NCBI GenBank assembly: GCA_023251255.1
Contig: JAHEZD010000049.1
Span: 7,304 to 41,228, forward strand
Direction: 5' to 3'
DNA length: 33,925 bases
DNA from: Chitinophagaceae bacterium
GTDB taxonomy: Bacteria > Bacteroidota > Bacteroidia > Chitinophagales > Chitinophagaceae
In this document: positions 23,801-30,596 of the stretch, in pieces
Position numbering within the stretch: the first letter of the stretch is position 1
How the letters are laid out: the number at the start of each line of letters is the position of its first letter
Translations under genes and position numbers: made by a program
The notes under the pieces: generated by a model
What the model was told of the DNA's origin: nothing
The model's input: the letters and a program-made list of their open reading frames with translations, nothing else
Databases searched by the model: none

Positions 23801-25216
23801 AGTCCGGATGGAATATTATCCATGTATGATGCTTATTCACCTGATATGGGAAATACAGCAACCAATCCTGCTGGTGATTTCAATGGCTTCAAATTCACGC
23901 CATACAAAATGACCATGGGCAAGTACCTTACTCAGTCAACTTATGTTTTAAAACTCAGTGGCATCATGGTTTTGGCAGATAACTTCTCTTCCAAGAACAG
24001 CACCAACAATTTCACTACAGAAGTAACATTTGATGCCAATACAATTACTACAGGCGGGGTTGCTTACAGCAGGAAGGATTTTGCCACTTTCAAGGAATAC
24101 CATCATTATATAAAAGGCCTGGATAATAAATCCGTTTCATTTACATCCCAAGCAGATGCGGGGAGCGACAATGAATCTTCTTCTTTCACAGGTGCCAAGC
24201 TCACCTACTACGATAGTGACGGTACTTACGGCACTGGCTTCAAGGCAGAGCTGGGCTTCAGCTTAAAGTCGCCTGTAGACCCCACACAGCCCACCCAAAG
24301 CGTTAATGCCATTTTGTGGGTGGGGCATAAACAAGAAGGCTATAATTATTGGTTCCTGGAGGCTGGGCAAAAGAATGTGGTTACCATTCAGACAGGTATT
24401 CTTGACCTCGCCATTAATGGCTTCAAAGGAAGGATTTTCTACCACATGCGGCATGATGGGGACAATATCAACAATTCAAAATACTATCCAGATAATAGCA
24501 AGTTCATGGGTGTGTATGCACAGGTAAACCTGATAACATCCACAGATAAAGGCATTAAGTTCTGGGGTGATGTTGCCATGGAGGTGCTCACCAATAACAG
24601 TGGTCTGGAAAGTATCAAATTGTTGGGTAACGGAACGTTCATCAGTCAAGGTGAAGGAACAGATGGCATCATAAAGGCCAAGGACTGCAAGTTGAATTTA
24701 TACTGGAGCCCAAAGAAAGCCACTGGTGATTTTAATGTGGAGCTGAATGCAGCTTCCCAAATAACCATTAGTGCAAATGCTGGTTTTGAAATTGGTGATG
24801 GCATATTCCATATTTGGGGCAGTGGCTCGGGCAGTATGTTTGGCCAACCTGCACCTGCAACATGCGGTTTTGATCTGGACAAGGAACAAATCAGGGTATA
24901 TGGTGACTTTAAAATGATTGACATCAACTGGCATAACGGGGGCCTTTTCTGTGATGATGATATTGTGGTGAACTCCGGTGTAAAAATGGATGCATCCTTC
25001 CACTACAAACCTTTCCAATTTACAGGTAGTGGCACATTCTATGGCAATGCCAAAGTGCAGGAATGTGGTGTAACCGTTTTCTCCATTGGCTTGAGTTTAA
25101 ATGCCCAGCTTCAATTTCCAAGCCCGACTTGTGTTAGTGCAGGGCTCTCCATTTTTGGTTTTGACTTTGATGCAGGTATAAGAAACGGGGGACTCATTTT
25201 TGAAAAATGCTTTTAA
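20807..25216 (+). CDS. Giant secreted TANFOR-like surface protein
   Basis: The 1469-residue product has a signal peptide (MKRKLLPFLLLMLLAYAHTLQAQ). Residues of about 24-175 fit the TANFOR domain described in Bacteroidetes (IAPPYSSKLSDYAS, FITLTNTSPSGSMKVYLRAT, GLPEGDYSFCVRAYNF, then PPIL). Three related beta modules follow, with the signatures KNPNDAMNSKTTPAF (~218), GQTPEQAIKSNPNV (~354) and GQTPADAIKQNTNLY (~466), plus a poly-proline linker PPLPPPPPPKP near 289. The rest (about 540-1469) is beta-rich, contains few cysteines, and ends GLIFEKCF with no T9SS sorting domain. It is the third gene of the operon, 10 nt after the barrel gene and 9 nt before the FnIII gene. It is probably surface-exposed or periplasmic and structural or adhesive. 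The TANFOR name is from memory of the family pattern; the function is unknown. Confidence 0.72.
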   Translation: MKRKLLPFLLLMLLAYAHTLQAQVTVTTNIAPPYSSKLSDYASTPGKVFITLTNTSPSGSMKVYLRATITGTNNNVKIATKSNFRPTQPLILQAGIPYMVDLQTLTTLFDVNSFDLQNITASQIFLKNGLPEGDYSFCVRAYNFDLPTLPVSSGSPFGCTNVRLTQLEPPILIKPFDKETKFSNSNTNVQNIIFNWGIPAGAEPGTQYVLRIIEMLDPSKNPNDAMNSKTTPAFFETTTSANIVLYGPAQPALVEGRKYAWAVTALPGIQGTAYKNNGRSEVRSFTYNQPPLPPPPPPKPANLVQLTYPANNEIVKPYLDTFFFTPQKKTYLTWDFDKSINASNQQVIVVLIKNGQTPEQAIKSNPNVISTKEPSKSAFFDVGIYEGEKLAWQVNITDVKGKLYSSDVQTFSVTPASVTLIYPKDKDFVPDAVIHFQWVNSASLYKGQNGKEYVLTQKPTIVEIKKGQTPADAIKQNTNLYTNGEQGWNLTDIDLSAYSGKRMAWKAESWRDGKSATSSIDTFTVIDFDKSLKNFTTFNLCGYPITVTSISNTQGFNYKGTGTTTLYKNGPIVQVAFSELTIQPFGSVKNNSGKVTAYTDWKATMVLDSVKAVNFKKQSINLSIIQKNISGSFTFEASKLVFAPSIITHWDNTEGHFIDVVKFINPNLTDADYAPNIVGKFKWVSEFLNKDDKGAIKMAEFTSQDDQTFKFDYNQKIPAGTESGSLILNGDVTVLLKPAMQANTEIALSAFLKMDKNLQANFTMAGWYKIICPADSKKTINVDFYDKSEMEFDRSYDAGWNIALNKDASCNALFNTVHLNLSNNPNKIFGITIPQMKVVINDHSNLKQHPEFIFTSVPVNGTDGIKLNESRNIAAANQNIQFYGFDLILKKITCNINKSELAQFKMEGSYTIPFINQKSTYTFIIDKNSLGNANLSFDNVQTNTLYNDPDKGDKCTFKPTFASMEFTKIALNGNFNFSNKVAGKHLNVSGIASPKFAISPDGILSMYDAYSPDMGNTATNPAGDFNGFKFTPYKMTMGKYLTQSTYVLKLSGIMVLADNFSSKNSTNNFTTEVTFDANTITTGGVAYSRKDFATFKEYHHYIKGLDNKSVSFTSQADAGSDNESSSFTGAKLTYYDSDGTYGTGFKAELGFSLKSPVDPTQPTQSVNAILWVGHKQEGYNYWFLEAGQKNVVTIQTGILDLAINGFKGRIFYHMRHDGDNINNSKYYPDNSKFMGVYAQVNLITSTDKGIKFWGDVAMEVLTNNSGLESIKLLGNGTFISQGEGTDGIIKAKDCKLNLYWSPKKATGDFNVELNAASQITISANAGFEIGDGIFHIWGSGSGSMFGQPAPATCGFDLDKEQIRVYGDFKMIDINWHNGGLFCDDDIVVNSGVKMDASFHYKPFQFTGSGTFYGNAKVQECGVTVFSIGLSLNAQLQFPSPTCVSAGLSIFGFDFDAGIRNGGLIFEKCF

Positions 25217-25225
25217 ACAACAACA

Positions 25226-27205
25226 ATGAAAAAGATAATAAACATACTTGTACTAACCGCAGCCATTAATTGCAGTTGCATTGGACTGAATGCACAAAGC
25301 TTGAAATTGGCTGCCAGTGCATCTACTGATAAAACCTCACAAAAAATGACAGTGAAGATGAAATTCATTGACACCGTAAACGTGGTGAGCCAATACCGTA
25401 TCAATGTATTTAGAAGGGAAAGCAATGGCAATTGGGTTAAATTGACCGCTGAGCCAATTACAAAAACAATAGTGGCTGCTGGTGAAAACTACAGTGACAA
25501 AGACCAGAGCTTTAAACGCTATGCAAACTTTATGTTGCGTAAGCCCAATACCGACAAGGAAAAGAACCTCAAAGGTTTTGCTGGCTTGATGTTGTTGAAC
25601 GATAATAAAATGGCAGAGTATGCAGGTTGCTATTTTGAAGACAACACTGTTACGGCAGGTAAGATCTATGAATACAAATTAGCTGATGCAGATAAAAACG
25701 ATGCTGATATTTCTACCCCCATAAAGGTCAGTACATCTACGAATGCACAAATAGCAGTAAGTGGCTTGAGTTTCATGCAGCAGGATCAAAATATTTTATT
25801 GAACTGGAAAAAGGAAGAACAGCATTATGCTTATAAAGTTTATAGAAAATCATCTTCTACGGCAACGCCTACATTGGTAACAACAAAACCATTGCTTCCA
25901 GCCACCGTTAAAGGAGAAGTGGCCAATGCTTTCAAGTATGCCGATACAGGATTAAAAGCAGGGAGCACTTATTATTACCAAGTAGCAGCAATGGATATAC
26001 TCAACAATGAAACTGCGTTAAGTGAGCCCTTGAAAATAACAGTGAAAGATTTGACGCTCCCCAAAGTTGTGACCAACCTTATCAATGAAAGGAAGAAGAA
26101 AACTTTTGAACTGAGATGGCAGGCAACAAAAGACAAGAACTGCACTGGCTACAATGTTTACAGGAACAGTGAGGCAGATGTTTCGTTCAAAAAAATAAAC
26201 AAGCAACTGTTGGTTCCTACAGCAACTAGTTTCATTGACAGTAACGTTGCAGAAAAAAATGCTTATGCCTATTATGTTGAAAGCATTAGTCCAGCAGGAG
26301 TGAAAGCAAATAGCATCGTTACAAAAGCTGTGATGCCAGACGTTACACCGCCAGCCAAACCAAGCGGTGTAAGGGGCATATCAGCCCCAGGCATGACCCA
26401 TATTACCTGGAATGCCAACAAGGAAAATGATGTAAAGGGTTACTGGGTTTACCGCTCCACCAATAAAAGCAAGGATTACTTCAACCTAGTTACTGAAAAA
26501 CCGGTTACCTCCACTTCGTTTACGGATTCATTACCAGTTACCTCCAAGAACGATTACGTTTACCGTATCCAGGCTATTGATGAAAGCTACAATAAAAGTG
26601 AAATGAGCGATACAGTTATCTTATTGCTGCCCGATGTTACTGCTCCACTGCCTGTACAAATGGTAGATGCTTCATTAACGGAGAAAGCTGTTACTGTTTC
26701 ATGGCAGAAAGCCGCCGATGAAGATGTGGTAGGTTATGATGTGTTCCGCTCGGTGGAAGGCCCAACTGAAAAGTATGAGCAATTGAACAAGCAACCGTTA
26801 ACACAATTGAATTTTGTGGACAGGGACAGCCTGCACCAAGGCAGTACCATTACTTATTACATAACAGCCATGGACAGGAGCAACAATAAATCTATGCCAT
26901 CAAAACCAGCTTTGATTGTGGTTCCCATTGATTCAGCTTCTATGAAACCAGTTGAGAACCTGACCATCTCCAAAAATGAAAAGGACAGCAGTGCCAATAT
27001 AACATGGCGCAGCGGTGCACAGAATGTAAGTGGCTATATTGTTTTCCGCAAAAGCAGTAGCCAGGATAATTTTGTGGCCATCTCCCCCCTTCTTTCCAGC
27101 AGCAGTTTCAAAGATGAAAATGTGGTAACTGGTGAAACCTATGAATATTATGTGCGTACCTACTTCTCCAATAACAGTTTCAAGAACTCAATAGCGGGCA
27201 AATAA
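25226..27205 (+). CDS. Secreted protein with five fibronectin type III modules
   Basis: The 659-residue product has a signal peptide (MKKIINILVLTAAINCSCIGLNAQ) and an N-terminal domain to about residue 175 that is itself beta-rich. Five FnIII-like modules then begin near residues 179, 278, 375, 474 and 573, a period of 97-99. Each shows the pattern W...(V/N)xGYxVYR(S/N) ... YYYxVxAxDxxxNxS, for example DVKGYWVYRS and DVVGYDVFRS. No sorting domain, enzyme motif or membrane helix is seen at the C-terminus (SFKNSIAGK). It is the last gene of the operon that begins at 18881 and is followed at once by a terminator. A rod-like extracellular partner of the TANFOR-like protein is a reasonable inference. 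Confidence 0.85.
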   Translation: MKKIINILVLTAAINCSCIGLNAQSLKLAASASTDKTSQKMTVKMKFIDTVNVVSQYRINVFRRESNGNWVKLTAEPITKTIVAAGENYSDKDQSFKRYANFMLRKPNTDKEKNLKGFAGLMLLNDNKMAEYAGCYFEDNTVTAGKIYEYKLADADKNDADISTPIKVSTSTNAQIAVSGLSFMQQDQNILLNWKKEEQHYAYKVYRKSSSTATPTLVTTKPLLPATVKGEVANAFKYADTGLKAGSTYYYQVAAMDILNNETALSEPLKITVKDLTLPKVVTNLINERKKKTFELRWQATKDKNCTGYNVYRNSEADVSFKKINKQLLVPTATSFIDSNVAEKNAYAYYVESISPAGVKANSIVTKAVMPDVTPPAKPSGVRGISAPGMTHITWNANKENDVKGYWVYRSTNKSKDYFNLVTEKPVTSTSFTDSLPVTSKNDYVYRIQAIDESYNKSEMSDTVILLLPDVTAPLPVQMVDASLTEKAVTVSWQKAADEDVVGYDVFRSVEGPTEKYEQLNKQPLTQLNFVDRDSLHQGSTITYYITAMDRSNNKSMPSKPALIVVPIDSASMKPVENLTISKNEKDSSANITWRSGAQNVSGYIVFRKSSSQDNFVAISPLLSSSSFKDENVVTGETYEYYVRTYFSNNSFKNSIAGK

Positions 27206-27232
27206 AAAGAAGCGGCCTGCCGCTTCTTTTTA
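27203..27232 (+). terminator. Bidirectional terminator at the end of the four-gene operon
   Basis: The arms TAAAAAGAAGCGGC (27203-27216) and GCCGCTTCTTTTTA (27219-27232) are perfect complements with a T-tract on the plus strand. On the minus strand the same hairpin ends in TTCTTTTTATTTG, so it can also stop the convergent Fe-S carrier transcript. Confidence 0.85.
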
Positions 27233-27266
27233 TAATAATATGCTCCATCAATTTGTTAAAAGTAAT

Positions 27267-27611
27267 CTATACACTAAAAGAAGTGCCGCAGCCACAAGTT
27301 TTGCTTGCATTGGGATTACTGAAAGTAAACCCCCTACTGTTCAGGCCATCCTGCCAATCCACTTCCATCCCAAACAAATAAAGGCCATGGCTCTTGTTCA
27401 TGATGAAGCTTAACCCTTCAAAATCATGCACTTCATCTTCAGCCTCCTGTTTGTCAAAACCGAGCACATAGGTCAGTCCACTGCATCCCCCACCCTTCAC
27501 GCCAATCCTTAAATGCAGGGCCGTATCAAAGCTTTCTTCATTCATCAACCGCTTTATTTCAGTGATGGCATTCTCCGTAAACGACACTGGCGACTTAACT
27601 GCTGTTTCCAT
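27267..27611 (-). CDS. A-type iron-sulfur carrier (HesB/IscA/ErpA family)
   Basis: The 114-residue cytoplasmic protein assembles or delivers Fe-S clusters. The three conserved cysteines are C43 in VKGGGCSGLTY and C106/C108 in KTCGCGTSFSV. The length and the GFTFSNPNA segment before the C-terminal CGCG motif are typical of the family. Family members IscA, SufA and ErpA cannot be told apart here because no suf or isc genes are nearby. The ATG at 27611 gives the usual short N-terminus. It is transcribed toward the FnIII operon and shares the terminator at 27203-27232. Confidence 0.93.
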   Translation of the reverse strand: METAVKSPVSFTENAITEIKRLMNEESFDTALHLRIGVKGGGCSGLTYVLGFDKQEAEDEVHDFEGLSFIMNKSHGLYLFGMEVDWQDGLNSRGFTFSNPNASKTCGCGTSFSV

Positions 27612-27679
27612 TCTTTCAATTATTTACGCTGTAAAAGTAAAACAGAATGGCTGAAGCCTACCTACGATAAGTGGAAATA

Positions 27680-27708
27680 TTGAACATTGTGCCAGCAGGT
27701 TATATTTG
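27680..27708 (+). promoter_or_regulatory. Bacteroidetes promoter (TTG - N18 - TATATTTG)
   Basis: TTG (27680-27682), an 18-nt spacer and TATATTTG (27701-27708) fit the TTG / TAnnTTTG promoter of Bacteroidetes. Transcription would begin near 27715, about 8 nt before the ATG at 27723, giving a nearly leaderless mRNA. It excludes an upstream GTG at 27687, which would lie inside the promoter. Confidence 0.65.
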
Positions 27709-27722
27709 CACAAATATTTACA

Positions 27723-28241
27723 ATGGAGAAAATGGATACAATGAGCATATTCTTTGCCTGCGCAATGGTTATTTTCTTGGGCGGTTCCTTTTACGTGCTT
27801 TATAGGGAATACAAAAAAAGGCAACTGAAAAAGCAGGCTGCGGGAGGAACAAGCACTTTGCAGATGCAATTGCAGGCGTATGAAAGGTTGACTTTATTGG
27901 TGGACAGGATTGCCCTGCCCAACCTGATTTCCCGCGTAGGTACCCAACTGGGGTTTACAGCAAGGGACATGCAATTGCTGCTTACACAAAACATCAAGCA
28001 GGAATACGAATACAATATTACCCAGCAGATCTATGTAAGTGCCGATGCCTGGACTTCCATTAAAAACTTGAAGGACCAGAACATCAATATCGTTAACCAG
28101 ATTACCAATATCCTACCAGAGGAAGCTACAGGCATTGACCTATGCAAACTCATCATTGAATTTTTGATGAATGATAGAAAAGGTACCTTACCAGACGTGG
28201 TGAACGAAGTGCTGAGCTTTGAAGCGAAGAAATTGATGTAG
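27723..28241 (+). CDS. Membrane-anchored hypothetical protein
   Basis: The 172-residue product has one N-terminal membrane helix (about residues 7-24, SIFFACAMVIFLGGSFYVLY), then a basic stop-transfer segment (REYKKRQLKKQ). A helical cytoplasmic part follows, with LQMQLQAYERLTLLVDRIALPNLISR and later QEYEYNITQQIYVSADAWTSIKNLK. The pattern matches a conserved hypothetical protein that I have seen near methylmalonyl-CoA mutase genes in Chitinophagaceae, but I cannot name a function. The start at 27723 is set by the promoter just upstream; in-frame ATGs at 27732 and 27741 are possible too. The mutase gene begins 83 nt downstream on the same strand, so co-transcription is possible. Confidence 0.7.
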   Translation: MEKMDTMSIFFACAMVIFLGGSFYVLYREYKKRQLKKQAAGGTSTLQMQLQAYERLTLLVDRIALPNLISRVGTQLGFTARDMQLLLTQNIKQEYEYNITQQIYVSADAWTSIKNLKDQNINIVNQITNILPEEATGIDLCKLIIEFLMNDRKGTLPDVVNEVLSFEAKKLM

Positions 28242-28247
28242 CAGATA

Positions 28248-28308
28248 GTTCATAGGTCATAGTTAGGCGTAAGCTCTTCGCTTGAACCATCACCTATCAA
28301 CCATGAAC
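28248..28308. repeat. Imperfect inverted repeat in the gap before the mutase gene
   Basis: GTTCATAGGTCATAGTTAGG (28248-28267) is partly complementary to CCATCACCTATCAACCATGAAC (28287-28308), giving an interrupted stem. Such CATAG/CATGAAC-rich palindromes are frequent between genes in Bacteroidetes. Support is weak. Confidence 0.3.
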
Positions 28309-28324
28309 CAACCAAACGATTGCT

Positions 28325-29884
28325 ATGAATGAAAACAAGAAATACACAGACAGTGGCATAGAAATAAAGCAATTATACACTGCTGATGATTCTGCTTCCA
28401 CCAATAGGGAGCTTCCCGGCCAGTTCCCCTATACAAGGGGCGTACAAGCAGATATGTACAGGGGCAAGCTGTGGACCATGCGCCAGTATGCAGGGTTCTC
28501 CACCGCAGAAGAGAGCAACAAACGCTACCATTACCTATTGAGCCAAGGGGTAATGGGGCTAAGTGTAGCTTTTGACCTGCCTACGCAAATTGGTTATGAT
28601 AGCAGCCACGACCTATCGGAAGGCGAAGTGGGCAAAGTGGGCGTGGCCATAGACAGTATGGAAGACATGGAACGTTTGTTTGATGGCATCAACCTGGAAA
28701 ATGTTTCCACTTCCATGACCATCAATGCGACAGGTTTTATCCTATTGGCTTTTTACGTGGCACTGGCCAAAAAGCAGGGTGCTGACCTGAAGAAAATTTC
28801 AGGCACCATACAGAACGATATTTTAAAGGAATATGCAGCTAGGGGCACTTATATCTATCCCCCCAAGCCTTCCATGCGCATCATCACCGATATTTTTGAA
28901 TGGTGCGCCAAGGACCTGCCCAAATGGAATACCATTTCCATTTCCGGCTACCATATCCGTGAAGCAGGAAGCACAGCAGTGCAGGAAATTGCCTTCACCT
29001 TGAGCAATGGCAAGGCCTACGTACAAGCTGCATTAGCAAAAGGGCTGGATATCAATGTTTTTGGCAAACGCCTCTCCTTCTTCTTCAATGCACACAATAA
29101 CCTGTTTGAGGAGATAGCCAAGTTCCGTGCAGCCAGGAGGATGTGGGCCAAGATGATGAAGGACCTTGGGGCCACAGATGAAAAAGCCATGATGCTGCGC
29201 TTCCACACACAAACCGGTGGGGCCACATTAACCGCACAGCAGCCTTTGAACAACATCAGCCGTGTTACCATACAAACGCTTGCCGCAACACTTGGGGGCA
29301 CGCAGAGCCTGCATACCAATGGTTATGATGAGGCATTGAGCCTACCTACAGAAGAAGCGGCACGTATTGCTTTGCGTACCCAGCAAGTGGTGGCTTTCGA
29401 AAGCGGCATTGCAGATACCGTGGACCCATTGGCCGGCAGTTATTTTGTGGAGAACCTTACCAATGAGGTGGAGCAGAAAGCTTGGGAACTGGTCAATAAG
29501 ATTGATGTAATGGGCGGCAGCGTCAGTGCCATTGAACAGGGTTTCATGCAGGATGAAATTGCAAGAAGTGCCTACGACTACCAGCGCAATATTGAAAACG
29601 GCAGCAAGATCATTGTAGGCGTAAACAAGTTTACTGTTGACAAGGAAACACCCATACCCGGCTTCAAGATCGATGACAGCATCAGGCAATTGCAAATAGA
29701 TAAACTCAATGCCCTGAAAGCCAAAAGGGACCAAACAAAAGTAACTGCCTGCTTAGCAGCCATTGAGGCTGCAGCAAAGTCGACAGATAACCTGATGCCA
29801 TTGGTAATCGATGCTGTGGAGAATTATTGCACCCTTGGCGAAGTGAGCGACTGCTTGAGGAAAGTGTTTGGGGAGTACAAGTAA
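28325..29884 (+). CDS. Methylmalonyl-CoA mutase large subunit (catalytic domain without B12 domain)
   Basis: The 519-residue product is the TIM-barrel catalytic part of an acyl-CoA mutase, which converts succinyl-CoA and methylmalonyl-CoA using adenosylcobalamin. The substrate-deciding residues are those of true methylmalonyl-CoA mutase: Y55 in TMRQYAGF and R173 in [11 protein letters not shown]; isobutyryl-CoA mutase has F and Q at these places. Y209 and H210 in [11 protein letters not shown] are also kept, as are [10 protein letters not shown] and GGTQSLHTN. The C-terminal cobalamin-binding domain is missing and the protein ends [14 protein letters not shown], so a separate small B12-binding subunit is needed, and none is in this window. 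A separate large subunit of this size is known from archaea and some bacteria. It lies downstream of a small membrane protein gene on the same strand. Confidence 0.93.
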   Translation: MNENKKYTDSGIEIKQLYTADDSASTNRELPGQFPYTRGVQADMYRGKLWTMRQYAGFSTAEESNKRYHYLLSQGVMGLSVAFDLPTQIGYDSSHDLSEGEVGKVGVAIDSMEDMERLFDGINLENVSTSMTINATGFILLAFYVALAKKQGADLKKISGTIQNDILKEYAARGTYIYPPKPSMRIITDIFEWCAKDLPKWNTISISGYHIREAGSTAVQEIAFTLSNGKAYVQAALAKGLDINVFGKRLSFFFNAHNNLFEEIAKFRAARRMWAKMMKDLGATDEKAMMLRFHTQTGGATLTAQQPLNNISRVTIQTLAATLGGTQSLHTNGYDEALSLPTEEAARIALRTQQVVAFESGIADTVDPLAGSYFVENLTNEVEQKAWELVNKIDVMGGSVSAIEQGFMQDEIARSAYDYQRNIENGSKIIVGVNKFTVDKETPIPGFKIDDSIRQLQIDKLNALKAKRDQTKVTACLAAIEAAAKSTDNLMPLVIDAVENYCTLGEVSDCLRKVFGEYK

Positions 29885-29960
29885 GCTGGCTAGCAAATAA
29901 ACAGGGTTTAGTAGGGCCACAAAAAAGCAAGCTAGGATCTCTAACTTCAAAAATAGGGAA

Positions 29961-30392
29961 ATGAACACAGAACCAATTGTGCTGGAGCGCACATTCAATG
30001 CTCCCATTGCCAAAGTCTGGAAAGCCATTACCGATAAGGACGAAATGAAAAGCTGGTATTTTGACCTTGCAGAATTCAAGGCAGAAGTAGGTTTCCAGTT
30101 CCAGTTTTCCGCAGGCGAAAGACCGGAAAAACAGTTCCTGCATTTATGTGAGGTAACGGAAGTGGTTCCTGAAAAGAGGCTTACCTATAGCTGGCGCTAT
30201 GATGGTTATGAAGGCAACTCCTTAGTAACATTTGAACTGTTTGAGCAAGGCGATAGTACATTGTTGAGACTGACACATATGGGCCTTGAATCCTTCCCAC
30301 AAGCGACAAACGATTTTGCAAGGGAGAATTTTGTTGCTGGCTGGAACCATATCATCAATATCTCATTGAAGGAATACTTAGAAAACAAATAA
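29961..30392 (+). CDS. SRPBCC (AHSA1-like) domain protein
   Basis: The 143-residue cytoplasmic product is a single START/Bet v1-like SRPBCC domain of the AHSA1 (activator of Hsp90 ATPase homologue 1) subgroup. It opens IVLERTFNAPIAKVWKAITD, and contains MKSWYFDLAEFKAEVG, KRLTYSWRYDGYEGNSLVTFEL and a C-terminal helix AGWNHIINISLKEYLE. These proteins form a hydrophobic pocket for small ligands; in bacteria most have no assigned function, and the Hsp90 link is not shown for this type. The gap to the mutase stop is 76 nt, with no clear promoter, so it may be read from the mutase transcript. Confidence 0.88.
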   Translation: MNTEPIVLERTFNAPIAKVWKAITDKDEMKSWYFDLAEFKAEVGFQFQFSAGERPEKQFLHLCEVTEVVPEKRLTYSWRYDGYEGNSLVTFELFEQGDSTLLRLTHMGLESFPQATNDFARENFVAGWNHIINISLKEYLENK

Positions 30393-30410
30393 CCGACAGC
30401 CTGCTAATTA

Positions 30411-30536
30411 ACGTTAGCAAACTTTAATTACGGATGTCAGGTTGAGCCTGTCGAAACCCCTTTTTGGAAACTAAATCGCCTTCGCGGGCCTCAGGCTTGA
30501 CATTACTCCCATAGTTGTTTGTATAACATCAGTTAT
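30411..30536. repeat. Interspersed palindromic element, copy 2 (short form)
   Basis: The core GATGTCAG (30433) ... TAACATCAGTTAT (from 30523) matches copy 1 at 10017-10187, including GTTGAGCCTG, TCGAAACC, ATCGCCTTCG and GGCCTCAGGCT. Two small palindromes present in copies 1 and 3 are absent, as if neatly excised or never inserted. The outer arms (near ACGTTAGCAAAC and GTTTGTATAACATC) pair imperfectly. Confidence 0.65.
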
Positions 30537-30549
30537 TGGCTAATATGAT

Positions 30550-30596
30550 AAAAGAAAGAGGGACTGATTTGATATATTTCAGTCCCTCTTTCTTTT
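30550..30596 (-). terminator. Bidirectional terminator after parC
   Basis: An 18-bp perfect stem (30550-30567 against 30579-30596) encloses an 11-nt loop, with AAAAGAAAGAGGGACTGA as the left arm. The hairpin ends in T-rich runs on both strands. The parC stop codon is directly next to it at 30597, so it serves parC and the convergent SRPBCC gene. Confidence 0.85.

Noticed and set aside
27687-27722. A GTG start at 27687 for the membrane-anchored protein
   Set aside because: The GTG lies within the TTG-N18-TATATTTG promoter, so it cannot be in the transcript.
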